Of a stretch of DNA of 64,000 bases, positions 1 through 11,779 are shown piece after piece; position 1 is the stretch's first letter, and each line of letters opens with the position of its first letter. The position numbers and the translations under genes were made by a program. The notes under the pieces are model-generated. The model saw nothing but the letters and a program-made list of their open reading frames with translations. It did no database searches and was not told the origin of the DNA. The DNA is from Yamagishiella unicocca. Taxonomy: Eukaryota > Chlorophyta > Chlorophyceae > Chlamydomonadales > Volvocaceae. The DNA lies in the NCBI GenBank assembly GCA_003116995.1, contig BDSL01000008.1, forward strand, positions 1,178,001 through 1,242,000, in the 5' to 3' direction.

Positions 1-182
1 GGTTTCGGAGTCAAACGTCAGGCGAGCACTGCGTGACGCCACCCTTGGCATCATCACACACCCGGCGTAGGGCTCTCACTGCGTTTGTATGCAATAACAA
101 AGTAAGCGCTGCCTTTTGTTGTTCATTACCGGTAATCGCACGTCCGCTCGCTTGTCGCACCTGCCCTGCATCCCGCCTGAAG

Positions 183-2576
183 GTGGGAGCTGCGGCCGCC
201 CGGCCACGGCGACGACGGCGACGACGAGCCAGCGGCGACGCCTGGCGCCGGCGGCGGGTGGCGGTTAGCGGTGGTGGCCTCAGCCGACGTGTCCCCGGGG
301 CAGGAGCTGTACCTGTGCTACGATGAGGCAGCGACCAACGACTCCTTCGCCCTGCACTACGGCTTTCTGCCTGCCTTTAGTCCACGAGATGACGTACAGC
401 TGTACGAAAACTTGGAGGAGGCGCTGACGTGGCACCGCAGGGTCGTCCGCGGGGCTGCTCTTCCGGCGGTTGAGCTGGAGGCGGCCTTGGTCGAGGTTGA
501 GGAGGCAGGGGGCAGCGAGGTATGCTTGTGCGCCGGAGCTATCTCCTGACGACCTTTGGGGGGCCGGGGAAGGAGCACGGCTGTCGCGGGAAAGGGAGGG
601 GCATGACAGTCGCGGGAAGGGGAGGCGGTTGTGCTTCTCTGGCGAGGCTGGGGATATGTTTTGGATTAATGTAGCTAGGACGGGCGATGGAGGAGGGGAC
701 GGACAGTGCGTGGGTAGTCGCGCCGGCCTAAAGATACCGATCCCTCGATTGCCAAGTTGCCTCCGGGCACATGGCGGTGGTCCTGACAACGGTCGAAAGC
801 ACGACGTCGACTGATTGCCCTCCAGCGGGTACGGTATCACAAGCCTTCTACTCCTTCGGTTCTGGGACACTGGGATGCCCTGATGGGACGGAATCGGCGT
901 CTTACTTCGGAATTGGACGCAGCGCCTGTTCAGGGAACTGTAGGTAGAGGCCGCCTAGGTGGAGGCGCCGAATGCCATCAGCTAACTGAGACCGCTGCTG
1001 GGCATCCCTCAAGGTGTCTGTGTCACCCACGAATTGCCATGACCGTGCGGCCACTTGTTCAATTCAGGCACGCAAAAACGTGCTGCCGGCAGTAGCGTGC
1101 TTCGATGTCGACATAGCCGACGTTCATGACATAGTTAACCCTAACAAGGAGTGCAACCACGTGACATTATTGCCTCCAAACGAGAAACGCGTCAAGTTTG
1201 GGGTCCTGGTTGCCTTCCCAAGCGACCTCCGTTGTGATTGGAATATGTCCCTCTCCGGCCTGTCGTTGTGCTCCCTCTGGCCCCTCCGGTCGTAGCTGAA
1301 AAGCGTGAGGAATCCTGCACTTTTGCGCCGCGATTGGCCGACGGGCGTGTGGATCACTCGATTGGCTACCCGCTGCAGCATCGATAGGCTACTACGCAAG
1401 GCGGCGCGTGCGTAGCTGGCAGAAGGGTGGCCCGTTTTGCCGTGCATACGCCACCCCGCACCTGGCCGCTGCACTTTGCCCTCGCCAACACCTGTGGAAC
1501 ACCGTGCCGCATGTCTTGTCCGCAGGCGGCAGCTGGCACTGGCGACGGCGATGAGGGTGGTCATGAGGACGCGATGAATTTGGCGCCGCATCTTTGCAAT
1601 CTCAGCGAAGCTGAGCTATCAAGATGCTACGCGCATGCGAAACGGAAGGCCGCGTCAGCTGCCGGAGACGACGACTACGACACCGACTCGCCGATCAAGG
1701 TGGTTATAAAGTTGGAACCGCGAGACACAGACGGAAAAAAAGTGGATTAGGGTAAATTATTATAGTATTTTAGAAGGTATACTTACTGCGTGTACACAAC
1801 CCGGCACTCCGGCTGCGCCGTTCACCCGAAGCAGGCGTGACTGTATCTACATACACGAAAGTAAGGCAGAAGGCACACACCCAATCGCCCGCCCACTTGA
1901 ACGCACCCCAACCTCGCGGCCCCCACATGCTGGCACGCAGCTGGGTCCCGGCGGCCGGCCGTGTCCCTGCCTGGTGGCTGCGCTGCGGCACTTGTCGGCG
2001 GGCCGCGAGGAGCTGGTGGCGGCTGCAATCTCGCGGCGCTGCGTGCAGCTCCTGCGGGCCAGGGCCCCCCTGCTGGCGGACCTGATGCTGCTACTGCGGG
2101 AGTACCGGAGGCAGCAGCAGCAAGGTGGCGGGATCACGGACTCAGAGGACGCTTCTGGATCAGCAGCAGCCGTTGGGAGGGGGGATGGGCAGGGGGCCGA
2201 GAACGGGGTATCTGCAGAGGGCGTGACGGCCACCAGCGGCGACCCGAGCGATCAATCAGCTGGTGAGCTGGAGGCTTGGCAGCAATTGCTATGGCACTAT
2301 GAAGAGGCGTTCTCGGCGAAGCCAGCGAGGCTACAAGCGGTGGCGGGGCTGGCGACGGCTGCGGGCCAGATGCCTGATGGGCCCACGGGTATCAACATGG
2401 GCCAGCAGTCGTTTGTGGGAGGGGATTGCGGCACCAGCGGCGCCACGAGCGGGCCGTTGACACCGCAGCAGCTGTTGGCCCTCACATATCGGATATACAA
2501 GAAGATGCTGCTGTGGGACTATGTGCTCGCACACCCAGAAGCAATGTCGCATGCATGGACGAGAAATGGCGGATGA
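183..2576 (+). CDS. SET-domain protein methyltransferase (Rubisco LSMT/SETD-like), 3' end only
   Basis: Likely a protein lysine methyltransferase with the SET plus Rubisco-LSMT substrate-binding architecture; the 5' exons lie before the window. Exon 183-519 encodes an Asp/Gly/Pro-rich loop and then the C-terminal SET core: ADVSPGQELYLCYDEAATND followed by FALHYGFLP, equivalent to the family pattern GEEVxxSYG...ND.LLxxYGF. Two further exons fit with all joins in phase 0: 1526-1699 (acidic) and 1941-2576. The last holds a helical region (GGRPCPCLVAALRHLSAGRE, then many Leu/Arg) typical of the LSMT C-terminal domain, a Gln/Gly-rich insert, and the end YRIYKKMLLWDYVLAHPEA before TGA. The middle exon rests on a weak donor (gtggtt at 1700) and is the least certain part. 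The substrate cannot be inferred: this family methylates Rubisco, aldolases, actin and others. Confidence 0.7.
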
Positions 2577-3565
2577 GGCCAGCGTAGAAGCGGATGATGG
2601 TGGGATGGGACGTCGGCAAGGTGATTCGCGGAATGTCGTTGAGGCGCATGGGTGGCCTGATGGACACTTTAGGAGGCAGCTTTTCGCCTGGATCAGGCAA
2701 CGGTTTTGCATGGGACATCATGGGGGCGCGGGCCTACCAGTGGACCGCGTGCGGCGTAAATTGTACCGAGGACCTGTTCCAATGTTATGCTTCACTAATC
2801 AGGCAGAGCGGTCGCGCCCGATTTGGGAGCAACGCTTCGCTCGACCGGCTTCGCTTTCCGGCGCGTACGACATGTGTGAACCCTCCAACATTCCTGCTAT
2901 ACTTCATCAAAATGCGCATTTTGTGTCGTTTGATGGTGATATGGATGTGATTATCTCATGCGTGGCTGTGCGCTGCTTTAATGCACCCCTCCTCCCTCGC
3001 GCTCAGGCACAATCGGTAAAGAAACTAAAGGTTACGGTGTTGTAGTTTGCATACGAAGCGCTGTTCAATCGACGCGCCTATGTTTTCTACTTCGTAGCCT
3101 GCCAGCATGATTGCAGTTTGTCGCGCAACCCCGACAGCCTTTGCCGGCGACCCGCGGACCTGAGCTCCTAAATCCCAAACGTTACACTGGTCCTGATGAA
3201 ATGTATCATTTGATAACGGAGAATTTCGCTGACTTGCGACCGCACGTTGCGAAGCCTACCGGTACGTGCGCCACAGCAACTTTAGCAGTTGCCCTGTCTT
3301 CAGCAGAATAGCAGCATACCAAGCTGTGTTTCAATACCAAGTAGGATATGTATAGAGGTGCAATTTTCGTTTGGAACGAAGCTTGCATTGATGGCTGGCG
3401 TTCGTTCGTCCCTTTTTATATCTCCGCATCAAAACTGCGTTGCCTACGCACAGTAATACTTTGTCCATCGAAAGCCTCGAAAGCACTTGCATTTCATTAC
3501 TTCGCATCGAATTGCCTTGCCGATCTGGCATAGCAGATAGCACCTGCCTCGGGAATGCTTTGGCC
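2577..3565. other. Intergenic: 3' UTR of the SET gene and upstream region of the CBM20-PP2C gene
   Basis: The GC content is lower than in the flanking exons and no conserved coding frame was found. The open frames here are short and have no GC3 bias. I saw no TGTAA signal between the stop codon and 3565; the nearest one (3735-3739) lies inside intron 1 of the next gene. Confidence 0.5.
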
Positions 3566-6500
3566 ATGACCATCGCGCGGCCAAGCCAAGGGCGTGCAGT
3601 TCAAAATGGAAGGTATTCGTATCGGTGCAATCGTGTAGATTGTGCCCTACGGCCAAGCTCGGCGTCGCCAACGCTAGGGCTACGAGCAGTGGGCCTACAA
3701 CGCCCTGGTAAGAATGCTTGCGTGACTGCGACGCTGTAATTGTTACAGCCATGTTACAACAAATATTCATACTCATTTTGCAGTAGGCCAGCAACAGCTG
3801 ATAGGCTTAATCACAAAGCGCACTGAGGCTTTGCGAGCCCTTCAGCTTTGCCAGGCCACTTCAACATCCACCCAAGTAAGTTGCATGAGCTTAGAGGATG
3901 TGTCTGCTTTCTTCTCGTTCGGCTCCCCGAGCTGACCTTGGCCAAATTGCAGGAGGTTCAGGCTGCAACTACGGTGAAGGTTCGCCTTTGTTTCCAACAT
4001 AAAGTTCCATTTGGACAAGTATTGAAGGTCAGAGTACCAGTAGGGTGATTTATGAGCGCGCTGGCGGGCTAGTTATGTGGCGGCGGACAGTAATAAGCAA
4101 CCCGGCTTTCTGGCGACGACACCCTAGCCTTTGTGTTCCCTCGCGCTCCAAGCGACTACTGTTGGTTCCCCATATCCGTCTGTGGCCAATGACACCGTTG
4201 ATGCGCCTGGCGCCCAGCCATGGCCCCTGTCGCCTATCTGCAGTTGTCCATAGGGCGAACTCTGGGTGTGATGTCAAGATACGTGTAAACGTTGCCCGCA
4301 GCATTGCCTTGCTTTCTAGGTCGGCGCGGATTTCTACAAGCGACATACCGCGCATCACTGCGGCGGCCATCGAAACACTAGTATAGTACACCTTGCGTAC
4401 CCTATGGAACACCCTCAGGATGCATACCTAACGGCCAGCGGCTCGAGCACTGGATCTCCTCCCTTCGGTTATCCTCGACTGCCGTGTCGACGCCCGTCTT
4501 TTTACCTCTTCCCATCACGCGCAATTCGCAGGTAGTCGGCACCGGGCCCCTGTTCGGCGACTGGCAGGCGCAGGACGCACGGGAGCTGCAGTGGAGCGAG
4601 GGACACGTTTGGACTGCGGATCTCAGCCTCGAGCCGGGGTCCTACGAGCTGAAGTGTGTCACCGCCGCGGGAGATAGCATCATCGGTTGGGAACCGGGCT
4701 CGAACCGCATCGTGCAGGTGGGCATTGGTGGGATATGAGGTGCCACACGCGTGTTATTGCAACATGTAGACGTATTGTATCTCGTGGAACCAGTGCAAGA
4801 ATGCAGCCAGCAAACGTCTGGCCCTCCCCGCCCTGGCGCGCCCCGTTTATGCCAACTTGCCAATGGCGCCCCTCCCCCAAAACATCCAGCTCGGCACGTT
4901 GGTACAAAGCAGCAACCCAAGCCAAACCTGTTTTCAACCAAACCTCACCCCACTGCGCACCTTCGACTAGGTTCCCGGCGGTGTGAAGGGTATTCGAGTG
5001 GACGGCGCCTGGTCACGCACAGCGGAGAACCGGATTACTGTCACCGAGCCCATTGCTGCGGCCTCCAGTGCCGCCCGACAGAAGCGCGCAGCGGCCGCCC
5101 GGCTGCTGGTCAAAGCGCTAGCGGAGGTCAACGCAGCAGCAGCGGCAACAGCTCCCTCTGCGGCCGTTATCGCGGCTCGAAAGGAGGCAGCAGCGTCGGC
5201 GGCGGCGGCAGCTGCGGACGGCGGCAGCAAGCGATCTGCAGCGGAGGCGCTTGAGGAGGAGGCACTTCGGGAGCTGCGGGAGCTCCTGTCGCCAGAGCCC
5301 CTGATCGTCGGCAGTAGCGGCGGAGCTCTCGGCAGTAGCAGCAGCAACAGTGCTGACGAGGCGGTTGCCAGCGCGAGTGAGGTTGGTAACAGCACAGGAA
5401 CTGGAGCCGGCCGGGAGGGCGGCGAGGAGCAGGCTAGCGGCAGCGCAGGCAGCAGCAGCAGCGGCACGTCGAGGGTGCTCAACTGGAGGGAGCTGGTGGG
5501 ACAGGTCGAGCAGCTGCAGCAGGTGTTACAGCCCGCAGCCGCGGCCAGCAGCAGCGCCGGAGGCGCGGCCAGGTTCGCAGCGGTCTTTGAGTCGGCTGCG
5601 CAGGAGCAGCAGGGGCAGCAGCAGGAGCTGGGGTCTGACCCGTCGACTGGAATTGCCCTGAGCATCCGTGAAGCGGCTGCTTCAAGGGGCGAGCCCGTTC
5701 CAGTGCTGGAAGCAGCGTCCGGCAGCGGCACCAGTGTAAGCGGCGACGTGGGTATCCCTGACGCGGCCGCGCCGCCTGTCCCCATCGCGCCACTTCAGCC
5801 TCCGACTGTCCTCGGGCAGCGATTCGAACAGGCGACCTTAAGCGCGTCTAAGGGAGAGAGCAAAGCACAGGCAGAGTCGTCGGCTTCGACCGGAGCGCCT
5901 TTGGCATCAGTCGCAACCGCGCCAGTAGGCGGTGCGCACCTGGGAGCGACAGACGCTTCTGTCCCAGCGCAAGCAGCGGCCCCGAAGGCTGGGTTCCTGA
6001 CAGTTGCCGCAACCCCAATAGCAGCGGCGGTAGCAGCGGCGGCAGGCCAGAGCCCCTCAGGCCCTAGTCCGCCCGACACCCCGCCAGCGGCGTCACCCAC
6101 CCCGTTGGCAGCGGCATCAGCGACATCGGCGGCATCAGCGGCATCAGCGGCATCGTCAGCCCCCGCGACTGCCGGCAGCGAGGCACAGACGACCAGTGCA
6201 CCGCCGGACGCAGGACCCCGGGTTGCGGCGCGCAGCGGATTCAGCTTTGCGAGCCTCCGCGGCGCCGTCGACAGCGAGCAGGAGCAGGCGGCCGAGGCGC
6301 AGGCTAGGCCTGCTGCACCAGCGAGTGACCCCGGCAGCAACGACGCGAAGGCGACGGCCAGCGGCACCAGCAGCAGTAGCAGTAGCAGGGGCCGCGGGTT
6401 TTCTTGGCGGTCGCTTTCGGAAGAGGCGGAGAAAGAGGGCCAGTCGTCCTCGGCTGTAGCGGAGCAGCAGCAACAGCAGCAGCAGCAAGTCCAGGGGAGT

Positions 6501-9500
6501 CTGAGCAAGGGGGAGGAGGGCCAGGAAGGCGGGGCTAGCTCGCGCTTTGCGCAGCTCGTTGAGGCGAAGCTCAGGCAGAAGCAGGACAGCGGCGAGCAGG
6601 AGCGGGAGGGAGTTCGGGTGGAGGAGAAGAAGGCGCAGGAGCAGCCGGCAGAAGCACTCGTCGCAGCAGCCACTTCTGCAGTCAAGACCGCGTCCGCGGC
6701 GTCGGCGTCCCCGGCAGCGACAGCAGGACCGCCTGCGTTAGTCATTGCCACAGCGGCGGCAGTAGCGGAGCAGCAGCCAGCGCCGGCGACGCCAGCCGGC
6801 CAGGACGCCGCCACTGCGCCTCAAAGCGGCGACGGCAGTAGCAGCAGCGACGAAGGGAGTGCGGAAATGGGTGGCGCTAGCAGCCGCCCGGAGGTGGAGC
6901 GAGTGAGGGATTCAGGATTGGAGCGCCTGCTTCGAACATGGGACGCGGCGTGGAGTATGGGCCGTGACAAGCCGCAGGCGGATGCTAGCGGCGGCGGCGC
7001 TGCGGCCGCAGCGGCGCCAGCGTCAGGCGGCCGCCAGGCCGGGGCTGGAACCCCGGCAAGTGGCAGTAGCAGCTCCGCCGCCGCTAACGGGCCGGCGGCC
7101 GCCGCCGTCTCCTTCGCCAGGTCTTCGGAGGGTTTGGCTGTGCCAGGCGCCAACGGCGGCAGCAGGCAGGTTGGGAAGGCGCAAGGCCTCACGGCCGCCT
7201 TCGGCGCCGCGGCGGCTGCGGCAGCTGCGTTCGGCGCCGCCGCTGCCGGCAAGCTTGTCAATGGCGGCGGCGCAGCCGCCAGCGCTCCCCCCGGCTCCGC
7301 GCCGGGTGCCAGCAGCAACGAGAGCTTGTTCAGCATCGCGGAGCGGTTGACCGCCGGTAACGGCACCAACGTGCAACCGCCGGCGCTGCCAACGGCCAGC
7401 GGCGAGGACAGCTCTCCCGGGATCACGATGCGAATGGGCGCAATGGCCGCCATGGGGGTCGATCGGCAGGGGAGTTACGACAACCGCTCGTCGTACCTGT
7501 CGCAGTCGCTGCTGGCGGAGGGCCTCAACAGCAACAGCGGCAGCGGCAGCGCGAGCGCCGGCCAGGACCAGCCCTCCACTGCCCTGCTGCGGCAGCTACG
7601 CGCCGCGAGCGCGGGAGCCAATGGTACGACAGGTACGGATGGATCCGCCGCCAGCGGCGGCTCCGGCCCCTTCCCGCCGCTGCCGGCCACGCCTATACTG
7701 CCAGGCATCCTCTCCTCCAACCCAGATGAGGACGACGACGACGACGACCGTGGGTTTGTGCCGCCGCTGCCGGCGACGCCGCCGCCGCCGTCGTACTTGA
7801 CGGGCCCTAGCGCCGGCGCCGTGCCGCCGCTGCCGGCGACGCCGGTGGCCAAGTCGCTGCTGGCTGGCAGGTTGGGCAACACGGCCAGCTCGGCGGAGGA
7901 CCTGCTCCGCCGCGCCAACGACGCCGACGCCGTACTGAACATGCTGCGGGGCAACCTGCCGCTGACGCCCATCGCGCGCGGCGGCCGCGGCGGCGCCGGC
8001 GGGCCGCTGTCGATGGCTGAGGAGGAGGCCGGCGAGGATGAGGACCAGGAGGGCACCACGGGGGGGGGCCGCAACCGCCGCCGGCAGCGTGTGCGCCCCA
8101 GTCAGGGGCAGGCCGGGGATGCGCAGGTGGGTTGGGTGCGTGGGTGCCGACCGGAGGAAGGGGGGGATGTGGGGCCGACCCACGGGTCGGGCGGGCGGGT
8201 GGTACTCACCGTAGCTCTGGGTTGAGCGCGGGTTGGGTGCGTGGGTGAGAAGGAAGTCGGCGCCACGACCGTTTATGCAACTTTGTACATACGATCACGA
8301 ACTTACTGGCCTCGGTATGTACGTACCCTACCTCGGTCGCCACCGCCGTTTCCTACCCGCCGCACCCGCTCCTCCCCCGCCCGCCCCTCCTTTCCTCACC
8401 CCACCCACCCCCCCGCGACCATCCTGGGATCCCCGACAGGCCAACGCCATGGCCGCCACTCGCGCCGTCCTGGCTGACGCGGTTCAGGCCTGGGACAAGA
8501 CCCGGGACGCGATACAGGCGCTGCAGCAAAACGCCGACCGGCTGGGCCTCTCTCCCGAGGCGCTCACGGAGTCGGCGGCGCGGCTGCTGCAGCAGATGCC
8601 CAAGCTCGACGGCGCCGCGCTCGGCCAGCAGCTGCCGGGCGCCGCCGATGGCGACGGCTCGGCGGCGCCGCCGCCGGCGGGCCTTCCGACCGCGATCTCA
8701 CAGATGGCCACGAACTTGGTTTCGGGGCTGGGCACCGCTGGCAGCAACCTGACGGAGCAGCTGCGCCGGGGCAGCGTCGGTACGGCAGCTGACGCGGCGG
8801 CGGAGCCGACCGCCGACGGCAGCCGCGGTGCCGCCAATGGGGCGGGCGGCGGCGGCGGCGGCGGCGGCCTCCTCAGCGGGCTGCTGACCGGCCTGGTTGG
8901 AAGCGGCTCGTCGCTCCCTCCGGGGTGCATGCGGCTGGTGGCGGGGGCCCACATGATACCCCACGTGGATAAGGTGCAGAAGGGCGGAGAGGTGAGCGCC
9001 GCGGATGTTGGGAGGGGGGTCGTTGGGAGGGGGATTGTTGGGATGGGGATTGTTGGGAGGAGGATTGTTGGGAGGGGGATTGTTGGGAGGAGGAATTGTG
9101 GGCCGAGGGATTGAGGGGGGGGTAGGGGTATATGCACGCGTTCGCTGTGTCTCGACAGAGCGAGCGCTGAGGCGCGGAGCTGTCCCATGTCCTGCAGCTG
9201 CTGCCTGGTTGCGCCTTCCCTGGACCTCCTTGCCCACCCTTCCTTTCCTCCCGTACCATCACCCCACCTGTCATCGCCTGTTATTTCTTCAGGACGCCTA
9301 CTTCATCAGCCGCGTGGGGCTGGGCGGAGTGGCAGTAGCGGATGGAGTGAGCGGCTGGGCGGACGAGGGCATCGACCCCGCGGAGTACCCTAGGTACGCA
9401 GCAGGGAGGGGGAGGAAGGGGCGGGTTTCGGAGCAACGGCTGGTTGTGGACCGCCTCCTGGCAGGTCTTGTGCCCGGCGTCTGCTTCATAAAACCCTATA

Positions 9501-11779
9501 CCCTGACTTCACCTCTTGGCTTGGTTTCTCGCGCCTTTTGGTCCTGTCCCTCCTCGTCGGCGGTGACATGCCAAACCGCCAGTCTCCTCCGGCGTCCCTC
9601 GCGGCCAAGTGTTTTTCATTTTTTACCGGCGCACGACCCCCCCGCTCGTGCGTTACCGGTTCTTTTGTTGTAACCCCGCTCGTGCGTCTCTCGCGCAGGA
9701 CCTTGATGCGCTTCGCCTCTGACGCCTACGAGGCGGCCCGCGGCACCATGTCGGCGCAGGACGTCATCAGATACGCGCAGGTGGGGCGTTAGAGGGCAGG
9801 TGGGGCGTTGGAGGGCAGGTGGGGCGTTGGAGGGCAGGTGGGGCGTTGGAGGGCAGGTGGGGCGTTGGAGGGCAGGTGGGGGCGTTGGAGGGCAGGCAGG
9901 CGGCGGGGAGGGACACAGGGGTCGTCGTGCGGGTGCTCCGACGTACGCGAGCGTGTGCGTGCGAGGGTGCTTCGGGATTGAGGAAGTGAGGGGATGAGCA
10001 TTTCGCACCTTGACCTCGCACTAGCCAGCGACTACGGCACACTGGGCTGTACGCCTGGCTGCGCGTTCCTCCAATCTGTTGCCTGCCTTTGGTGCGTTGG
10101 TCCGACCAGCACTGATGCATGTACGGCTGACCAGCACTGATGCATGTACGGCTGACCAGCACTGATGCATGTACGGCTGACCAGCACTGATGCATGTACG
10201 GCTGACCAGCACTGATGCATGTACGGCTGACCAGCACTGATGCATGTACGGCTGACCAGCACTGATGCATGTACGGCTGACCAGCACTGATGCATGTACG
10301 GCTGACCAGCACTGATGCATGTACGGCTGACCAGCACTGATGCATGTACGGCTGACCAGCACTGATGCATGTACGGCTGACCAGCACTGATGCATGTACG
10401 GCTGACCAGCACTGATGCATGTACGGCTGACCAGCACCCGCAACCTCGTAGGCCACCTGCATGCAAACCTACAAGCCCAGCTTCACCTGACCAACCCCCC
10501 CTCCCTCCCCCCCCCCGCCTCCTGGCCTCCTCGCCCCCTCGCCTGCTCACCCCCCGCAGTACCGCACCTACCTCAAGGGCAGCAGCACTGTGTGCATGGC
10601 GCTCATGAAGCCGGGGCGGCTGCTGGAGGTGGCCAATGTGGGGGACAGCGGGGTGCGGATACTGCGGGGCGGCAAGGTCATCTTCGGGACCGAGGTGCGG
10701 CGCATACCTGGGGGGTGAGGGAGGCTTGCAAGGAAAACCCGTGTACGAATAGAGGGAGGGAGGAATGGCGCGCGTACGGCCGTGACGCGAGTACGGCAGG
10801 TGGGGCGATTGCAGGAGAGCATGGGGTGCCTTCCCTCGTGCAGCCCTCCTCACTCGGAACTCCGAACTCGAATCTCTTCACGGCGCGCCCCTCCCGCCTT
10901 CCCATGCCAACCCGCAAGCCCTCCCCGGGAGTGCCCGTCACGCCGGCCCCCTCCCCCCCCACCGTCCGACGACCATGCGCCAACTATCCTGTCCCGTCGC
11001 GTAAAACGGTTTTTACAACCCCCCGTCACCCCTTCCCCTCCTCATCCTCGCCCCACCCACCCCCACGCCATCGGCTGCCCTCTCCTCACGTGACTTACTA
11101 CCTTACTGACGATCCGCGTTTCCCCGCACCCCACTCATGCCCCCCCCCCCAGGCCCAGCAGCACGCCTTCAACATGCCCTTCCAGCTGTCCCACCCCAAC
11201 AACGTGGAGGACCCCGACTCGGCGGACGACGCCGACGTGCACCTCTTGGAGGTCCAGGAGGGGGACATGGTGATGCTGGCCACCGACGGCCTCTTCGACA
11301 ACGTGTTCGACGAAGAGATAGAGCAGATCGTCACCCACCAGCTGCGGGAGCTGGCGGCTGCGGGGCGAGGAAAGGCGCCGGCGGCGCCGGCGCCGCCGGC
11401 GCCGGCGGCCGCCAGCGGCGAAGCCGCTGGCAACGGCGCCCCTGCGTCGAGCGGCAGCAGCAGCAGCAGCAGCGCTGTGCCGGGCCGCAACAGCGGCGGC
11501 AGGGGGCTGTTGAGTCAGAGCTTCAGCGCCGCGGCGGCGGCTGGCGCCGCCGGCGCCGGGCGCGGCGGCAGCCAGTACCGGTGTGAGGACGCGGCGCAGG
11601 TGGCTCGCGCGCTGGCGGAGCGGGCGCACCTGCACGCGCGGAACCCCACGCAGCGCACCCCCTGGAGCGTCACCTCCTCGCAGCAGACCAACTTCATGTG
11701 GGCCAAGTTCTTCGCCAAGGGCGGGGGCAAGATGGACGACTGCACGGTGCTGGTGGCGTTTGTGTGCGGGCCGGAGTAG
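3566..11779 (+). CDS. CBM20 starch-binding domain fused to a PBCP-like PP2C phosphatase, 1715 aa
   Basis: Predicted Ser/Thr phosphatase carrying its own starch-binding module. Exons: 3566-3707, 3784-3875, 3953-4027, 4532-4717, 4971-8126, 8440-8991, 9293-9393, 9699-9780, 10560-10694, 11153-11779; every phase matches. Residues 1-78 are Arg/Ser/Ala-rich with few acids, like a chloroplast transit peptide. Residues about 82-192 are CBM20, split over four exons: VKVRLCFQHKVPFGQVLK, VVGTGPLFGDW, SYELK, GWEPGSNRIVQ, ITVTEP. A linker of about 1,200 residues (Ala/Ser/Gly/Gln) follows, with NWRELV at 336-341, FSWRSL near 644 and three PPLPATP copies near 1067-1117. The PP2C domain (about 1385-1715) has HVDKVQKGGEDAYF, VADGVSGWAD, NVGDSGVRIL, TDGLFDNVFD and MDDCTVLVA, so the metal-binding aspartates are intact. 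It resembles plant PBCP (photosystem II core phosphatase) throughout, apart from an Ala/Gly insert of about 70 residues. The start is the only in-frame ATG in the first exon. Confidence 0.9.
9781..9895. repeat. 19-bp minisatellite, about 6 copies, in intron 8 of the CBM20-PP2C gene
   Basis: The unit gtggggcgttggagggcag is repeated head to tail directly after the 5' splice site of intron 8. The first copy has one substitution and the last has an extra G. The donor gtgggg is itself the start of the first unit. Confidence 0.9.
10113..10437. repeat. Perfect 25-bp minisatellite, 13 copies, same intron
   Basis: Thirteen identical 25-bp units, each containing tgatgcatgtacggctgacc, lie in the 779-bp intron 9781-10559. 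No spacer separates them, so this is a tandem array and not a CRISPR array. Perfect identity suggests recent expansion. An open frame on the minus strand across the array is a by-product of 25 not being a multiple of 3. Confidence 0.95.
10967..11022 (+). repeat. Dispersed intronic repeat, family A (intron 9 of CBM20-PP2C gene)
   Basis: About 55 bp running from gacgaccatgcgccaacta to gcgtaaaacggtttttac. Near-identical copies occur at 62400-62455 (same orientation) and 34678-34730 (inverted), with a diverged inverted copy at 33533-33592. All lie in introns of different genes. Confidence 0.8.

Noticed and set aside
2521..3045. 174-codon plus-strand frame overlapping the SET gene end
   Set aside because: It runs out of frame with the conserved C-terminal helix of the SET protein and lacks GC3 bias; it is 3' UTR.
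4967..8183. Large minus-strand frames opposite the CBM20-PP2C linker
   Set aside because: The high GC of the Ala/Ser/Gly linker suppresses stop codons on the opposite strand. The plus frame is fixed by conserved CBM20 and PP2C domains on both sides.
10113..10437. CRISPR-like regular repeats
   Set aside because: The units are contiguous without spacers, and the window is eukaryotic.
10021..10853. Minus-strand repetitive protein of SAGQPYMHQCW-type units
   Set aside because: It comes from the 13-copy 25-bp minisatellite in an intron. It has no start context or homology and lies antisense to a solid gene.
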